Positions 32,960 through 44,384 of a stretch of 64,000 nucleotides of DNA are shown here, piece after piece. Position 1 is the first letter of the stretch. Each line of letters opens with the position of its first letter. The notes beneath the pieces were generated by a model. The model was not told the origin of the DNA, did not search any database, and was given only the letters and a program-made list of their open reading frames with translations. The stretch is taken from contig NC_079495.1 of assembly GCF_030052815.1 (NCBI RefSeq), positions 32,397,967-32,461,966 on the forward strand, in the 5' to 3' direction. The position numbers and the translations under genes were made by a program. The stretch is from Hevea brasiliensis (taxonomy: Eukaryota > Streptophyta > Magnoliopsida > Malpighiales > Euphorbiaceae).

Positions 32960-35068
32960 TGAAGGAACGGAACCGTGAAAAACACAAGTTTATACCATTG
33001 AATTCAAAAATTTTAACCTAGGGTCACATGCATCATGCAAGATTTATTTTTATCTATTTGATTTCAATGATAAATAATATATTAACACTTTTTTAATATG
33101 TTTTTGGATCTGTATTTTCCATTTAAGATTTTAAAATTAATCAGATTAATTTTAAAACCCTAGATTAAATCAATAATGATTACACTAACCTCTTGATGCA
33201 CTGCAGCGTGTCTGCGCCTTTCAGATTCATCTTTAGGACACCAGATGTTGTCCCTCTAGCTTGTCCACACCAAGAACACCTATGGCAGCCCTTGAACAGC
33301 TTCTAAAGCTTTTTTTTTATTAATTAGAAACTCAAGTTCTGCCTTTTAAGAGATTAGAGATGTAAACAGGACACTAGAAACAATTTCTAGTATTCTTAAT
33401 TCAAGAGATTGATGGCTAATCTCTTTGAATTGATGAGAGATGAAGAAGAATAGATGAAAAGCCTCAAAGTGGCGTGACAAAGGAGAGGAGTGGCTGCTTG
33501 TTATTTTTTCTTTTCATAACCACACTTAAATAGCTAGGTTAACACATTAAACCCTTGCCACATGTCACCCTTTGATTAGCTCTAGGTTTAAGTGACCCAA
33601 TCACATTGTGCCAAGTGTCAAACCTATATTTAATCTTGATTTTAATCATCTTACATGATTAAAAAACATTTGGCAAGCTTATGTGTAATCCCACGTGTCA
33701 CTTTCTCATGGTGCCACGTGTCACACTGTGAAATGATCAAAATGCCCCTGTGTCTTAATTTTGAGTTCTTAATCCAAAATAATTATTTTTCTTCTTCTAA
33801 TTAATTTATATCAAATATAAATTAATTAATTAATCTTTATTAATTAATTTCTCATTAATTAAATTCATATTTAAACACTTTAAATATAAATTTAATTTAT
33901 ACTACACATCCAATAATCTAGATTTGGTTTCAAGTTATGCTAGGGACTTTGCAATTTAATTGCAAACCAAACCTATTTAATTAATCAAGTAAACTCTTTA
34001 ATTAATTAATTAAATCATATTTAAATAGGTGATAACTTGTGTATGTGTGTGGCTTACTAGGCTCATCACTAATTGGCAATGAGACATGATATCAACTCTT
34101 AATATCATCAGAACTCTTTCTTACCATAAATGATTTCTCTAAATCATTTTATGAACCTCATAGACTATGGTTAACACCTAGCATAGCATGCCATGGCCAC
34201 CCAATTAGTAATAAGGTTTACTTTAAATGAACCTATAATCATATGTTACCATGCACTAGAATCTCTCTGTTACAAAATCTCAACTTAAGCTGGAGTCATG
34301 GTTTATGTCAAACTCCATTTGCTATGAATATTATGTTCTCTTTTAATTCTAGTTCTTGATTAAAAGATTTTCTCATCATAAACTCTTTTCTGAATAAATC
34401 TATCTGTCTTGGCCAGGAACTTGAAACATCAAGAACAATTAAATGAACATAGGATTTTATCTCTATTTACTTAGAGGAACAGATTCCATCTTGATCAACA
34501 CCTACCTCCATATAAAACTAGTAGGAGCCAACACATGCCCATATACCCATACATAGTACAAGTATGAAAGCAGTATCAAACTCAAACTACCTATATACAA
34601 GATAACTGTGCTATCTCAGGTCTAAAGATTATATGCACTGATATGATTTATGACAATACATTGACAAGAGTAAACTCCATGTGCTTGTCGTAAGTGTCAC
34701 TGGTTCGGCCTACTTATCATTTATAAGTGCCTATCATGTTTGTTATATGGCATGAGACTCACCATTTCATCTTATTTATATCTCATATAAATAACTTGGG
34801 AACAAACATGAATACAATCTTGCTGGATAAGTCATGTCCTTATTATGAAGTATCCTCGATTGTGAACCTATTTATGATACTTTGTGCTAGAAATATTATC
34901 ACTCATATTCTTAACAACTTAAGAATAATATTTCTAACAAAATATCAATGGACCTTTTTTATTACACATAAATATATTATGTAAACAGAAAAGTGGAAAT
35001 GCCTTTTATTAATAAAAATATGTACAAGATACATACTAAATGATATGCTCTAGGCCATACTACTAACA
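32960..35068 (-). repeat. 3' LTR of copia element A
   Basis: 2109 bp, plus-strand ends TGAAGGAACGG...CATACTACTAACA. The inner border is fixed by the polypurine tract. It holds two CACGTG cores that most other copies have lost, and a TATA-like CTATTTAAG on the minus strand (33526-33533). Confidence 0.95.
33691..33724 (-). promoter_or_regulatory. Paired G-box/ABRE-like sites in A 3' LTR
   Basis: The minus strand has GTGACACGTGG twice (33714-33724 and 33691-33701, core CACGTG), about 23 bp apart and about 160-190 bp upstream of the TATA-like site. CACGTG flanked by ACACGTGG is the plant G-box/ABRE core bound by bZIP and bHLH factors. The A 5' LTR keeps one intact copy (41818-41828). Other LTRs have CACATG or CATGTG. 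Confidence 0.45.
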
Positions 35069-35078
35069 ATCTCCCACT
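35069..35078 (-). other. Polypurine tract of element A
   Basis: AGTGGGAGAT on the minus strand, directly adjoining the 3' LTR start TGTTAGTAG. Confidence 0.85.
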
Positions 35079-35136
35079 AGCACTAGAGCCATTCATTACA
35101 ATATCTTAGACCTATCTTCTCAAGATGTCGGTCTAA

Positions 35137-35940
35137 CTAAGTCTGTGACATAGGCTTAGTGAATGGATCAGCTGGATTTTCAGCTGATGCTATGTTCTGC
35201 TTTGCTACATCGCCTCGCCCAACTATTTCTCTGATAATGTGGTAGCGCCTTTCTATGTGTTTGGATTTTTGGTGAGACCTTGGTTCCTTAGCCTGTATGA
35301 CTGCTCCATTATTGTCACAGTGTAGTGGAACTACTGACTCAATGGAAGGAACTACTGTAAGTTCTATCACGAACTTCTTTATCCAAACAGCTTCCTTTGC
35401 AAGATCTCGATGCAAAGAATATACTCAGCCTCTGTAGTGGAATCTGCAATCGTGCTCTGTTTGGAACTCTTCCAACTGACTGCACCTCCATTACAAATGA
35501 ACACATATCCAGAGGTAGACTTTCTATCATCGAAATCTGATTGGAAATCAGAATCGGTATAACCATCCAATTGCAAGTCTCCACCCCCATAAATCAAGAA
35601 TAAATCCTTAGTTCTTCTCAAGTACTTAAGGATATTCTTGACAGCTATCCAGTGTTCCAAACCTGGATTAGATTGATACCTGCTAGTCAAACTAACAGTA
35701 TATGCGATATCCGGCCTAGTACACAACATTGCATGCATTAAACTTCCAATAGTCGAAGCATATGGAATCTTGGCCATCTTATCTCTTTCTTCAGGTGTCT
35801 TTGGAGACATCTCTTTAAAAAGGTGGATACCATGTCTCACTAGTAACAATCCTCTCTTGGAATCAAGCATGTTAAACCTCTTTAACACCTTTTCCAAGTA
35901 TAGACTTTGAGATAAATCAATTATTCTTTTCACTCTATCT
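35137..35940 (-). pseudogene. pol: copia RT connection and RNase H (element A)
   Basis: The frame starting at 36008 gives FSMKDLGEATYILGIRIYRD and the RT connection, then RNase H with YTDSDFQSDFDDRKSTSGYV and TTEAEYI. A frameshift near 35400 moves the reading to 35415-35137, which carries LHCDNNGAVIQAKEPRSHQK and ADPFTKPMSQT. A TAG replaces the Gln after MSQT, cutting about 20 residues compared with element M. RNase H removes the RNA strand during cDNA synthesis. Confidence 0.88.
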
Positions 35941-36941
35941 CTATAGATACGAATCCCAAGAATATAGGTTGCCTCCCCTAAGTCTTTCATGGAGAATGTA
36001 TTTGACAACCTTTATAGTCGTCAACATACCTATGTCATTACCCATCAACAGTATGTCATCCACATATAAGACAAGGAAAGTGATAGAACTGTCACTAACC
36101 TTCTTATATACACATGGCTCATCCTTATTTTTGATAAAACCAAAGGATTTAATGGCTTCATCAAAACGGATGTTCCAACTCCTTGAAGCTTGTTTCAACC
36201 CATAAATGGATTGCTTTAGCTTGCATACCTTGGAACCATCTTGGGATTTAAAACCCCTAGATTGTTCCATGAAAATGTTTTCTTCAATGTATCTTTTGAG
36301 AAAAGCTATTTTGACATCCATCTGCCAAATCTCATAATCATAGTATGCAGCTATTGCTAATAAAATCTTAATTGATTTAAGCATGGCAACAGGCGAGAAA
36401 GTCTCCTCATAGTCGATTCCTTGCCTTTGGCGAAACCCTTTTGCTACTAACCTTGCCTTATAGGTCTCTACCTTTCCATCAGAACCAATTTTCTTCTTGA
36501 AAACCCATTTGTTCCCTATAGGTATAATACCTTCAGGTGGGTCAACAAGATCCCAAACTTGATTCTTATACATGGAATCAATCTCGAATTTCATAGCATC
36601 AATCCATTTTGAAGAGTCTATATCTGATATAGCTTCTTCATAAGTAAGTGGATCATCTCCATGTCTACTTCTTCATGAGTAGACAACTCTTGTTCTTCTT
36701 CATGAAGAAAACCATATCTCACTGGTGGGTGAGATACCCTGGTTGTTCTACGAGGAACAGCTATAGATGTTTCATCAACGGGTATAGGTTGACTAGATGG
36801 ATCTATATCCATCTGATCTGTTGGTTGGTCAGAATTCTCCAATTTTAACTCTATTTGCCTTCCTTTGCCTCTTTCTTGAACAAACTGTTGTTCAAGAAAT
36901 GTGGCATCTCTACTTATCACAACCTTTTGTGAAGTAGGCAA
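35941..36941 (-). pseudogene. pol: copia linker and reverse transcriptase (element A)
   Basis: The 36594-35941 frame (217 codons) holds the RT fingers and palm: NQVWDLVDPPEGI, YKARLVAKGFRQRQGIDYEE, TFSPVAMLKSIKILLAIAA, KQSIYGLKQASRSW and an intact YVDDILLMGND. The upstream linker 36941-36618 ends in a frameshift (STHEEVDMEM, where others have EEVDHGDDP). A 5-nt loss after GMLTTIKV shifts the frame before SNTFSMKDL. The catalytic motif is intact but the polyprotein is not continuous. Confidence 0.9.
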
Positions 36942-36991
36942 ATAAAAATAATATCCAAAACTATCTTTTGGATATCCAACAAATCGACCTT

Positions 36992-37837
36992 TTACGATCC
37001 GGTCTCCAATTTATCAGTGTTCAGCTTTTTGATATAAGCTAGACAACCCCAAATCTTAACATGCTTAAGACTTGGTTTTCTTCCATGCCATATCTCATAA
37101 GGTGTGGAAGAAACTGATTTTGATGGAATCCTATTCAGAATATACAAAGCTAATTCTAATGCAAATTCCCAAAAGAAGATTGGCATATCAGTATAGCTCA
37201 TCATACTACGTATCATATCCAATAGGGTACGATTTATCCTTTCAGATGCACCATTCAGTTGTGGCGTTCCTGGAGGAGTCAGCTGAGAAACAATGCCATG
37301 CTCTCTTAAGTATTCATCAAATTCAGTACTCAAATATTCACCCCCACGATCTGATCGAAGAGCTTTAATACTCTTTCCTGTTTGATTTTCTACTTCAGAT
37401 TTAAATTCTTTGAAATTTTCAAAAGATTCATGTTTGTATTTCATCAAATACAAATACCCAAACCTTGATTTATCATCAGTAAAGGTAATAAAATAATGAA
37501 AACCCCCTCTAGCAATTTCTTTAAATGAACCACATACATCACTATGTATTAGCTCCAAAATATTTTCAGCTCTTAGCCCTTGTCCAACAAAGGGTGATCT
37601 TGTCATTTTACCCTGAAGGCAAGATTCGCAAGTTGGAGTAGGCTCAGAGCCCAATGAGGATAGAATCCCCATTTTCTCCAGTTTTGCAATCCTATCGTCT
37701 GCAACATGACATAACCTTAAGTGCCAAATATATTTTGAACTTGAGTTGGTTTTCACCATGGCATTGCATTCTTTTAGATCACTTGCATTCAATTTGTGTT
37801 TGTCATTATTATCCAAATAATAAAGACCATCATTCAT
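36992..37837 (-). pseudogene. pol: copia integrase (element A), domain nearly intact
   Basis: A 281-codon frame. The HHCC zinc domain is complete (HLRLCHVADDR and CESCLQGK). All three catalytic acids are visible: IHSDVCGSF, SDRGGEYLS and NGASERINR. The C-terminal part continues to SVSSTPYEIWHGRKPSLKHV and IWGCLAYIKKL. A 1-nt loss at about 37000 ends the frame at LETGS. The upstream frame is separated by a Gln-to-stop change (EF-stop-FTDDV). This is the best kept integrase of the Angela copies in the window. Confidence 0.92.
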
Positions 37838-37894
37838 ATAACCCGAACCAACATATTTATTTCCAAAATAAATATTGTAAACATCATCTGTGAA

Positions 37895-39066
37895 CTAAAA
37901 TTCATAGCCATTTCTAGTTAAACTAGATATAGAAATGATGTTCTTAAAAGCATCAGGTACATATAAAATATTATTCAAACACAAAACATGTCTAAACATG
38001 TAAAAAGATTTAGATCCTATGGCTAAAGCTTCAATAGTTGAGCCATTGCCAATCCGAACTCTAATATCTTGAGAACGCAAGCTACTACTATTTGCTAGTT
38101 CCTGCATATCATTAGAAATGTGAGAACTGGCACCAGTATCTAAAACCAAAGCTGTAGATGAACTATGAGTATCATCAGATTCTAAATAACAAGATATGGA
38201 CATACCTTCCGAAGGTGTATCCTTCTTGTCCTTCAGAGAAGCAAGATACTCTGGGAAATTCCTTTTCCAGTGCCCATCCTTTTGGTAGTGGAAACACTTT
38301 CCTTTGCCTCCATCAGCTTTAGTCTTCCTTTTCTGTTTAGCTATTTTCTTGGAAGGACCAGGAATTTGAGGTTTCTTTTTCTTATTGCCCTTCTTCTTGT
38401 TAGACTTTCCAGCAGAAGAATATGCAATCAAAGCTACCTCTTTTCCTTTATTGCCCGGCATATTCTTTTGGGCAATAACCAGCATGTTGAGTAAACCAGC
38501 TAAGGTGCATTCCAGTTTAGTCATATGGAAATTTGTCAAGAAATTCCCAAAAGACTCAGGAAGGGACTGAAGGATCAAATCCGTTTGTAGTTGGAAATCC
38601 ATGTTGAAGTCTAGATGTTCCAACTGCTCAATCAGCCGAATCATCTTGTGGGCATGATCCCCAACATTCTGTCCCTCAGACATCCTCATACGGAATAGCT
38701 GTCTAGATATCTCATACCTAGCATTCCTGCTGTGCTCACCATACAACTCTTGTAAGTGAAGGAGGATCTCACTCGCACTCTGCATGTTCTCATGTTGCTT
38801 CTATAACTAATTACTCATGGAAGCAAGCATGTAACACTTAGCTCTCATATCATGCTCCTTCCACTTGTCCAAAGTTTCATGTTCCTCTTGTGTGGCCTCT
38901 GGAGGTAAGGGACCAGGAACATTTGAATCTAGAACATATCCTATATGTTCAAGGTTCAGGATAAGTTTCAAATTTCTTAGCCAATCGCATGATTAGGTCC
39001 TGTCAACCTATTGTGATCAAGTATGCTTGCAAGGATATTGGATGGTGGTGGTTGTTTTGTGCTCAT
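37895..39066 (-). pseudogene. gag: copia gag and protease (element A)
   Basis: The gag ATG at 39066 opens MSTKQPPPSNILASIL. A 1-nt loss near 38985 (CCAATCGCATG) and two stops at about 38803-38812 break the N-terminal part. The 38785-37895 frame (296 codons) carries the rest of capsid (FNMDFQLQTDLILQSLPESF), a Lys-rich stretch and a damaged zinc knuckle, CFHYQKDGHWKRNF, in which two of the three Cys after the first are lost. It also has an intact protease site, LVLDTGASSHI. It ends at a Gln-to-stop change. Confidence 0.88.
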
Positions 39067-40254
39067 TTTTATTAGAAAATTAACTGCAGAAAATAACCAG
39101 ATTAATTAGTAAATGTATCATGTAATTAACCAAAATGATTATGGTCTTTTAATCAAATTGGTCCTCCCACTAACTTAGCGAATCCTACACTTCCAAAGTA
39201 GAAAACGGAAATCCTAGTTGGATGGATTTCTAGTGGGTGATTGAATTCTTATAATTCTATTGATCATCCTCAGGTACATCCATTATTGGAATTACAATAA
39301 ACTATAAGTGAGCAACTCCTTGCCCATCACATCTCATGTGAGGTTCAATCCTTTACCTAGCCCCTAATGCTCAAAATCTCAGGTACATCCATTATTGACG
39401 TATCTTGCATTAGTTAAGTTGATCCCATTGAGCCAGTAATTATGCAAATAATTTTAATGTCCTCAGGTACATCCAATATTGGCCACTAAACCATTTACAT
39501 ATTTACAACATCTCATGCTTAACAATTATTCTTAAGAAAATCTCTTAAATTAATTGCATCTTATGCAACTATTTAAAATTTCTTAAAATAATTGCCCCAA
39601 TGGAGGGCCTATGTTATAATTACTTTAATTATAGCATTTCCAACTTAATAATTTGTTTGGAAGATTTTATGGTCATTCTAATTACTATTAAGGTCTCACT
39701 TTGCACATTATCCATTTAGCATGCATATATCATATAATTGCATACATTCCCATACATCTCATGCATTCATGGATAAGCAGTAAATATGGTATGATCATGA
39801 ACTTTCTAAGGGATTCAATTCTGAGCCACCAAGAATTGAATCAGGGCATTCCTAGGTGCATTTCATTCATTCATTTTACAAGAGTTGCTGAAGGAGTACA
39901 TAATCAACACTTGATCTTGAATTCCTCCCACTGGTCCCACCAATGCTCTTGACCTTCTTGAACTTCTTGTAATCCAATATTACATAGTAATCCTTGGCAT
40001 ACCAAGGCGAATTTACAAGAAGTTAAATAAATGAAATTACAACCCAAAAATTATTACAAACTTAATAATACATGCCCAAAATAAATTAAAATAAATTAAT
40101 TAATTTACAATTCCAAAGAAACATAAAAGAAATAAATCCAATCACATTGGTCTTTTATAGTCCATGATCATCCATCATGCATATCACTATTTAACAATTA
40201 AATAAAACATACATACTTAAATTAAATTGAATATCTCATATTCAACTTAAAAAT
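39067..40254 (-). other. Leader region of element A between minisatellite and gag
   Basis: About 1.2 kb of untranslated leader with no supported coding frame. It contains the motif CTCAGGTACATCCATTATTG (plus-strand form) at 39268-39289, 39378-39397 and 39461-39482, and the CCTTGG/CCAAGG hairpin at 39992-40007. The sequence aligns along its length with M 59309-60470 and, reverse complemented, with B. Confidence 0.8.
39992..40007 (-). other. Conserved perfect hairpin in leader of element A
   Basis: CCTTGG-CATA-CCAAGG on the plus strand. It is the same stem and loop as in B and M. Confidence 0.75.
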
Positions 40255-40800
40255 CCAGATTTGAATATGATTCAAATAAATTTCAAAATTCAGATTTGAA
40301 TCTCATTCAAATAAATTTAAAAATTTAGATTTGAATCACATTCAAACAACTTTAAAAATTCAGATTTGAATCACATTCAAACATTTTTTAAAAAATCAGA
40401 TTTGAATCACATTCAAGCATTTTTTAAAAAATCAGATCTGAATTTTATTCAATCAATTTTAAAAAATCAGATTTAAATATGATTCAAACAACTTTAAAAA
40501 TTTAGATTTGAATCACATTCAAACAACTTTTAAAATTCAGATTTGAATCACATTCAAATAATTTTTAAAAATTCAGATTTGAATCACATTCAAACATTTT
40601 TTAAAAAATCATATTTGAATCACATTCAAACATTTTTTAAAAAATCAGATCTGAATTTTATTCAATCAATTTTAAAAATCAGATTTAAATATGATTCAAA
40701 CAACTTTAAAAATTCAGATTTGAATCACATTCAAACAACTTTTAAAATTCAGATTTGAATCACATTCAAACAATTTTTAAAATTCTGATTTGAATCATAA
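40255..40800 (-). repeat. 35-bp minisatellite in leader of element A (~16 copies)
   Basis: Units of 34-36 bp built on CAGATTTGAATCACATTC (plus strand). Most contain TTTGAATCACATTCAAA, a 7-bp inverted repeat. A block of several units including the variant CAGATCTGAATTTTATTC occurs twice, about 40435 and 40645, so the array grew by duplicating a multi-unit block. Confidence 0.92.
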
Positions 40801-41050
40801 TTTAATTGTGTGATTAAAATTACTAATTAAACACTTTAATTAGTCAAAGAATAGGCCTTAGATCATACAACAATTGCAGAATTAAAAGCCAAATCTTAAA
40901 CCACCCATGGTAGCCAAACCATGTGCACCATTGATGGTGTTTTTTTAAAGTATACCGCCACCTTGCTTTGCAACCAGCAATGATCTTTTGATCTCATGAT
41001 CAAACACACAATTAAATCATATAATCAACAATCTAAATGGCAAATATAGT

Positions 41051-41063
41051 GGCTCTGATACCA
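41051..41063 (-). other. Primer-binding site (tRNA-iMet) of element A
   Basis: The minus strand reads TGGTATCAGAGCC, an exact match to the complement of plant initiator Met-tRNA, two bases from the 5' LTR. Confidence 0.92.
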
Positions 41064-41065
41064 AT

Positions 41066-43170
41066 TGAAGGAACGGAAGCGTGAAAAACACAAGTTTATA
41101 CCATTGAATTCAAAAATTTTACCCTAGGGTCACATGCATCATGCAAGATTTATTTTTATCTATTTGATTTCAATGATAAACAACATATTAACACTTTTTT
41201 AATATATTTTTGGATCTGTATTTGCCATTTAAGATTTTAAAATTAATCAGATTAATTTTAAAACCCTAGATTAAATCAAGAATGATTACACTAACCTCTT
41301 GATGCAATCGCAATGGTTCGCGCTTTTAGATTCGTCTTCAGGACACCAGATGTTGTCCCTCTAGCTTGTCCACACCAAGAACACCTATGGCAGCCCTTGA
41401 ACAGCTTCTAAAGCTTTTTTTATTAATTAGAAACTCAAGTTCTGCCTTTTAAGAGATTAGAGATGTAAAATGGACACTAGAAACAATTTCTAGTGTTCTT
41501 AATTCAAGAGATTTATGGCTAATCTCTTTGAATTGATGAGAGATGAAGAAGAATAGATGAAAAACCTCAAAGTGGCGTGAGAAAGGAGAGGAGTGGCTGC
41601 TGGTTATTTTTTCTTTTCATAACCACAGTTAAATAGCTAGGTTAACACATTAAACTCTTGCAACATGTCACCCTTTGATTAGCTCTAGGTTTAAGTGACC
41701 CAATCACATTGTGCCAAGTGTCAAACCTATATTTAATCTTGATTTTAATCATCTTACATTATTAAAAAACATTTGGCAAGCTTATGTGTAATCTCATGTG
41801 TCACCATCTCATGGTACCACGTGTCACACTATGAAATGACCAAAATGCCCCTGTGTCTTAATTTTGAGTTCTTAACCCAAAATAATTATTTTTCTTCTTC
41901 TAATTAATTTATATCAAATATAAATTAATTAATTAATCTTTATTAATTAATTTCTCATTAATTAAATTCATATTTAAACACTTTAAATATAAATTTAATT
42001 TATACTACACATCCAATAATCTAGATTTGGTTTCAAGTCATGCTAGAGACTTTGCAATTTAATTGCAAACCAAACCTATTTAATTAATCAATTAAACTCT
42101 TTAATTAAGTAATTAAATCATATTTAAATAGGTGATAACTTATGTATGTGTGTGACTTACTAGGCTCATCACTAATTAGTAGTGAGACATGATATCAACT
42201 CTTAATATCATCAGAACTCTTTTTTACCATAAATGATTTCTCTAAATCATTTTATGAACCTCATAGACCATGGTTAATACCTAGCATAGCATGCCATGGC
42301 CACCCGATTAGTAATAAGGTTTACCTTAAATGAACCTATAATCATATGTTACCATGCACTAGAATCTCTCTGTTACAAAATCCCAACTCAAGCTGGAGTC
42401 ATGGTTTATGTCAAACTCTATTTGCTATGAATATTATGTTGTCTTTTAATTCCAGTTCTTGATTAAAAGATTTTCTCATCAGAAACTCTTGTCTGAATAA
42501 ATCTATCTGTCTTGGCCAGGAACTTGAAACATCAAGAACAATTAAATGAACATAGGATTTTATCTCTATTTACTTAGAGGAACAGATTCCATCTTGATCA
42601 ACACCTACCTCCATATATAACTAGTAGGAGCCAACACATGCCCATATACCCATACATAGTACAAGTATGAAAGCAGTATCAAACTCAAACTACCTATATA
42701 CAAGATAACTATGCTATCTCAGGTCTAAAGATTATATGCACTGATATGATTTATGACAAAACATTGACAAGAGTAAACTCCATGTGCTTGTCATAAGTGT
42801 CACTGATTCGGCCTACTTATCATTTATAAGTGCCTATCATGTTTGTTATATGGCATGAGACTCACCATTCCATCTTATTTATATCTCATATAAATAACTT
42901 AGGAACAAATATGAATACAATCTTTCTGGATAAGTCATGTCCTTATTATGAAGTATCCTCGATTGTGAACCTATTTATGATACTTTGTGCTAGAAATATT
43001 GTCACTCATATTCTTAACAACTTAAGAATAATATTTCTAACAAAATATCAATGGACCTTTTCTATTACACATAAATATATTATGTAAACGAAAAGTGGAA
43101 ATGTCTTTTATTAATAAAAATATGTACAAGATACATACTAAATGATATGCTCTAGGCCATACTACTAACA
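41066..43170 (-). repeat. 5' LTR of copia element A
   Basis: 2105 bp, plus-strand ends TGAAGGAACGG...ACTACTAACA. It aligns end to end with 32960-35068. The largest difference is near 41305-41330 (ATGCAATCGCAATGG against ATGCACTGCAGCG). Both LTRs and the duplications identify one complete insertion. Confidence 0.95.
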
Positions 43171-43175
43171 AATGA

Positions 43176-43457
43176 TTGAACCTCACATGAGATGTGATGG
43201 GCAAGGAGTTTCTCACTTATAGTTTATTGTAACTCCAATAATGGATTTGCCTGAGGATGATCAATAAGACTATAAAAATTCAATCACCCACTAGAAGTCC
43301 ATCCAACTAGGATTTCGGTTTCTTACTTTGGAAGTGTAGTATTCGCTAAGTTAATGGGATGACCAATTTAATTAAAAGACCATAATCATTTTGGTTAATT
43401 ACGTGATACATTTACTAATTAATCTGGTTATTTTCTGCAGTTGTTATTCTGATAATA
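43176..43457 (+). other. Leader of element B, distal part
   Basis: This continues the B leader after element A. It carries the third leader motif at 43236-43257 (CCAATAATGGATTTGCCTGA) and ends just before the gag ATG. No coding frame. Confidence 0.8.
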
Positions 43458-44384
43458 ATGAGCACACAACAATCACCACCATCCAATATCCTTGTGAGCA
43501 TACTTGATCACAATAAGTTGACAGGACCTAATATTTCTGATTGGCTTAGAAATTTGAAACTTGTCCTGAACCTTGAACATACAGGATATGTTATAGACTT
43601 AAAGGCACCTGGTCCTTTACCTCCCGCGGCTACTCAAGAGGAACATGAAACTTTGGACAAGTGGAAGGAGCATGATATGAGAGCCAAGTGCTACATGTTT
43701 GCTTCTATGAGTAATGAGTTACAGAAGCAACACAAAAATATGCAATATGCAAGTGAGATCCTCCTTCACCTGCAAGAGTTGTATAGTGAGCACAGCAGGA
43801 ATGCTAGGTATGAGAAATCTAGACAGCTATTTTGCATAAGGATGTCTGAGAGACAGAATGTTGGGGATCATATCCATAAGATGATTCGGCTTATTGACTT
43901 TCACATGGATTTCCAACTGCAGATGGATTTGATCCTTCAGTCCTTACCTGAGTCATTTGGGAATCTTGTGACAAATTTTCATATGACTAAGCAGGAATAC
44001 TCCTTGGCTGGTTTACTTAACATGCTAGTTATTGTCCAAAAGAATATGCCGGGCAATAAAGGAAAAGAGGTATCTTTGATTGCATCTTCTTCTGCTAGAA
44101 AGTCCAACAAGAAGAAGGGCAATAAGAAAAAGAAACCTCAAATTCCTGGTCCTTTCAAGAAGATAGCGAAATAGAAAGGGAAGACTAAAGCTGATGGAGG
44201 CAAAGGAAAGTGTTTCCACTGCCTGAAGGATGGGCACTAGAAAAGGAACTGCCCAGAGTATTTTGCTTCTCTGAAGGACAAGAAGGATACACCTTTAGAA
44301 GGTATGTCTATATCTTGTTATTTAGATGCTGATGATGCTCATAGTTCATATACAGCTTAGGTTTTAGATACTGGTGCCAGTTCT
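43458..44384 (+). pseudogene. gag: copia gag and start of protease (element B)
   Basis: The ATG at 43458 opens MSTQQSPPSNILVSILDHNK and a 238-codon frame with LRNLKLVLNLEHTGYVIDL. Compared with A, eight residues around EQLEHL are deleted. A Gln-to-stop change ends the frame after PFKKIAK. The zinc knuckle downstream is complete except that its Trp codon is a stop (CFHCLKDGH-stop-KRNC). The protease begins with another stop then VLDTGASS, where solo LTR C is inserted exactly after the active-site Ser codons. Confidence 0.9.

Larger units (their letters stand above)
32960..43170 (-). mobile_element. Full-length Angela-type copia element A, TSD AATGA
   Basis: 10,211 bp, minus strand, with two LTRs of about 2.1 kb (32960-35068 and 41066-43170). 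It has a polypurine tract, primer-binding site, gag-protease-integrase-RT-RNase H order and perfect AATGA duplications at 32955-32959 and 43171-43175. It is inserted in the leader of element B. The LTRs differ at several percent of sites by eye, so it is not very recent. Integrase and RT are the best preserved domains, but gag and the inter-domain joints carry stops and frameshifts. Confidence 0.95.

Noticed and set aside
34727..34984. Similar 60-85 codon frames recurring at 34727, 42830, 46037, 55047 and 62898
   Set aside because: All lie at the same place in Angela LTRs, on the strand opposite to the element. They are repeated only because the LTR is repeated; several are interrupted and there is no protein family match I recognise.
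39701..39952. Near-identical 83-codon frames at 39701 and 59932
   Set aside because: They are antisense to the leaders of A and M and share their homology. Reading frame conservation follows from DNA similarity, and the B leader does not keep an equivalent frame.
40543..40758. Repetitive peptide frame (NHIQTFFKKS repeats)
   Set aside because: It is the leader minisatellite translated; unit length of 34-36 bp shifts the frame elsewhere in the array.
40255..40800. Possible CRISPR-like array
   Set aside because: The repeats are contiguous with no unique spacers, lie in a plant retrotransposon leader and have no cas genes nearby.
41051..41063. tRNA gene fragment
   Set aside because: It is a 13-base primer-binding site next to an LTR; no cloverleaf can be formed from the flanks.
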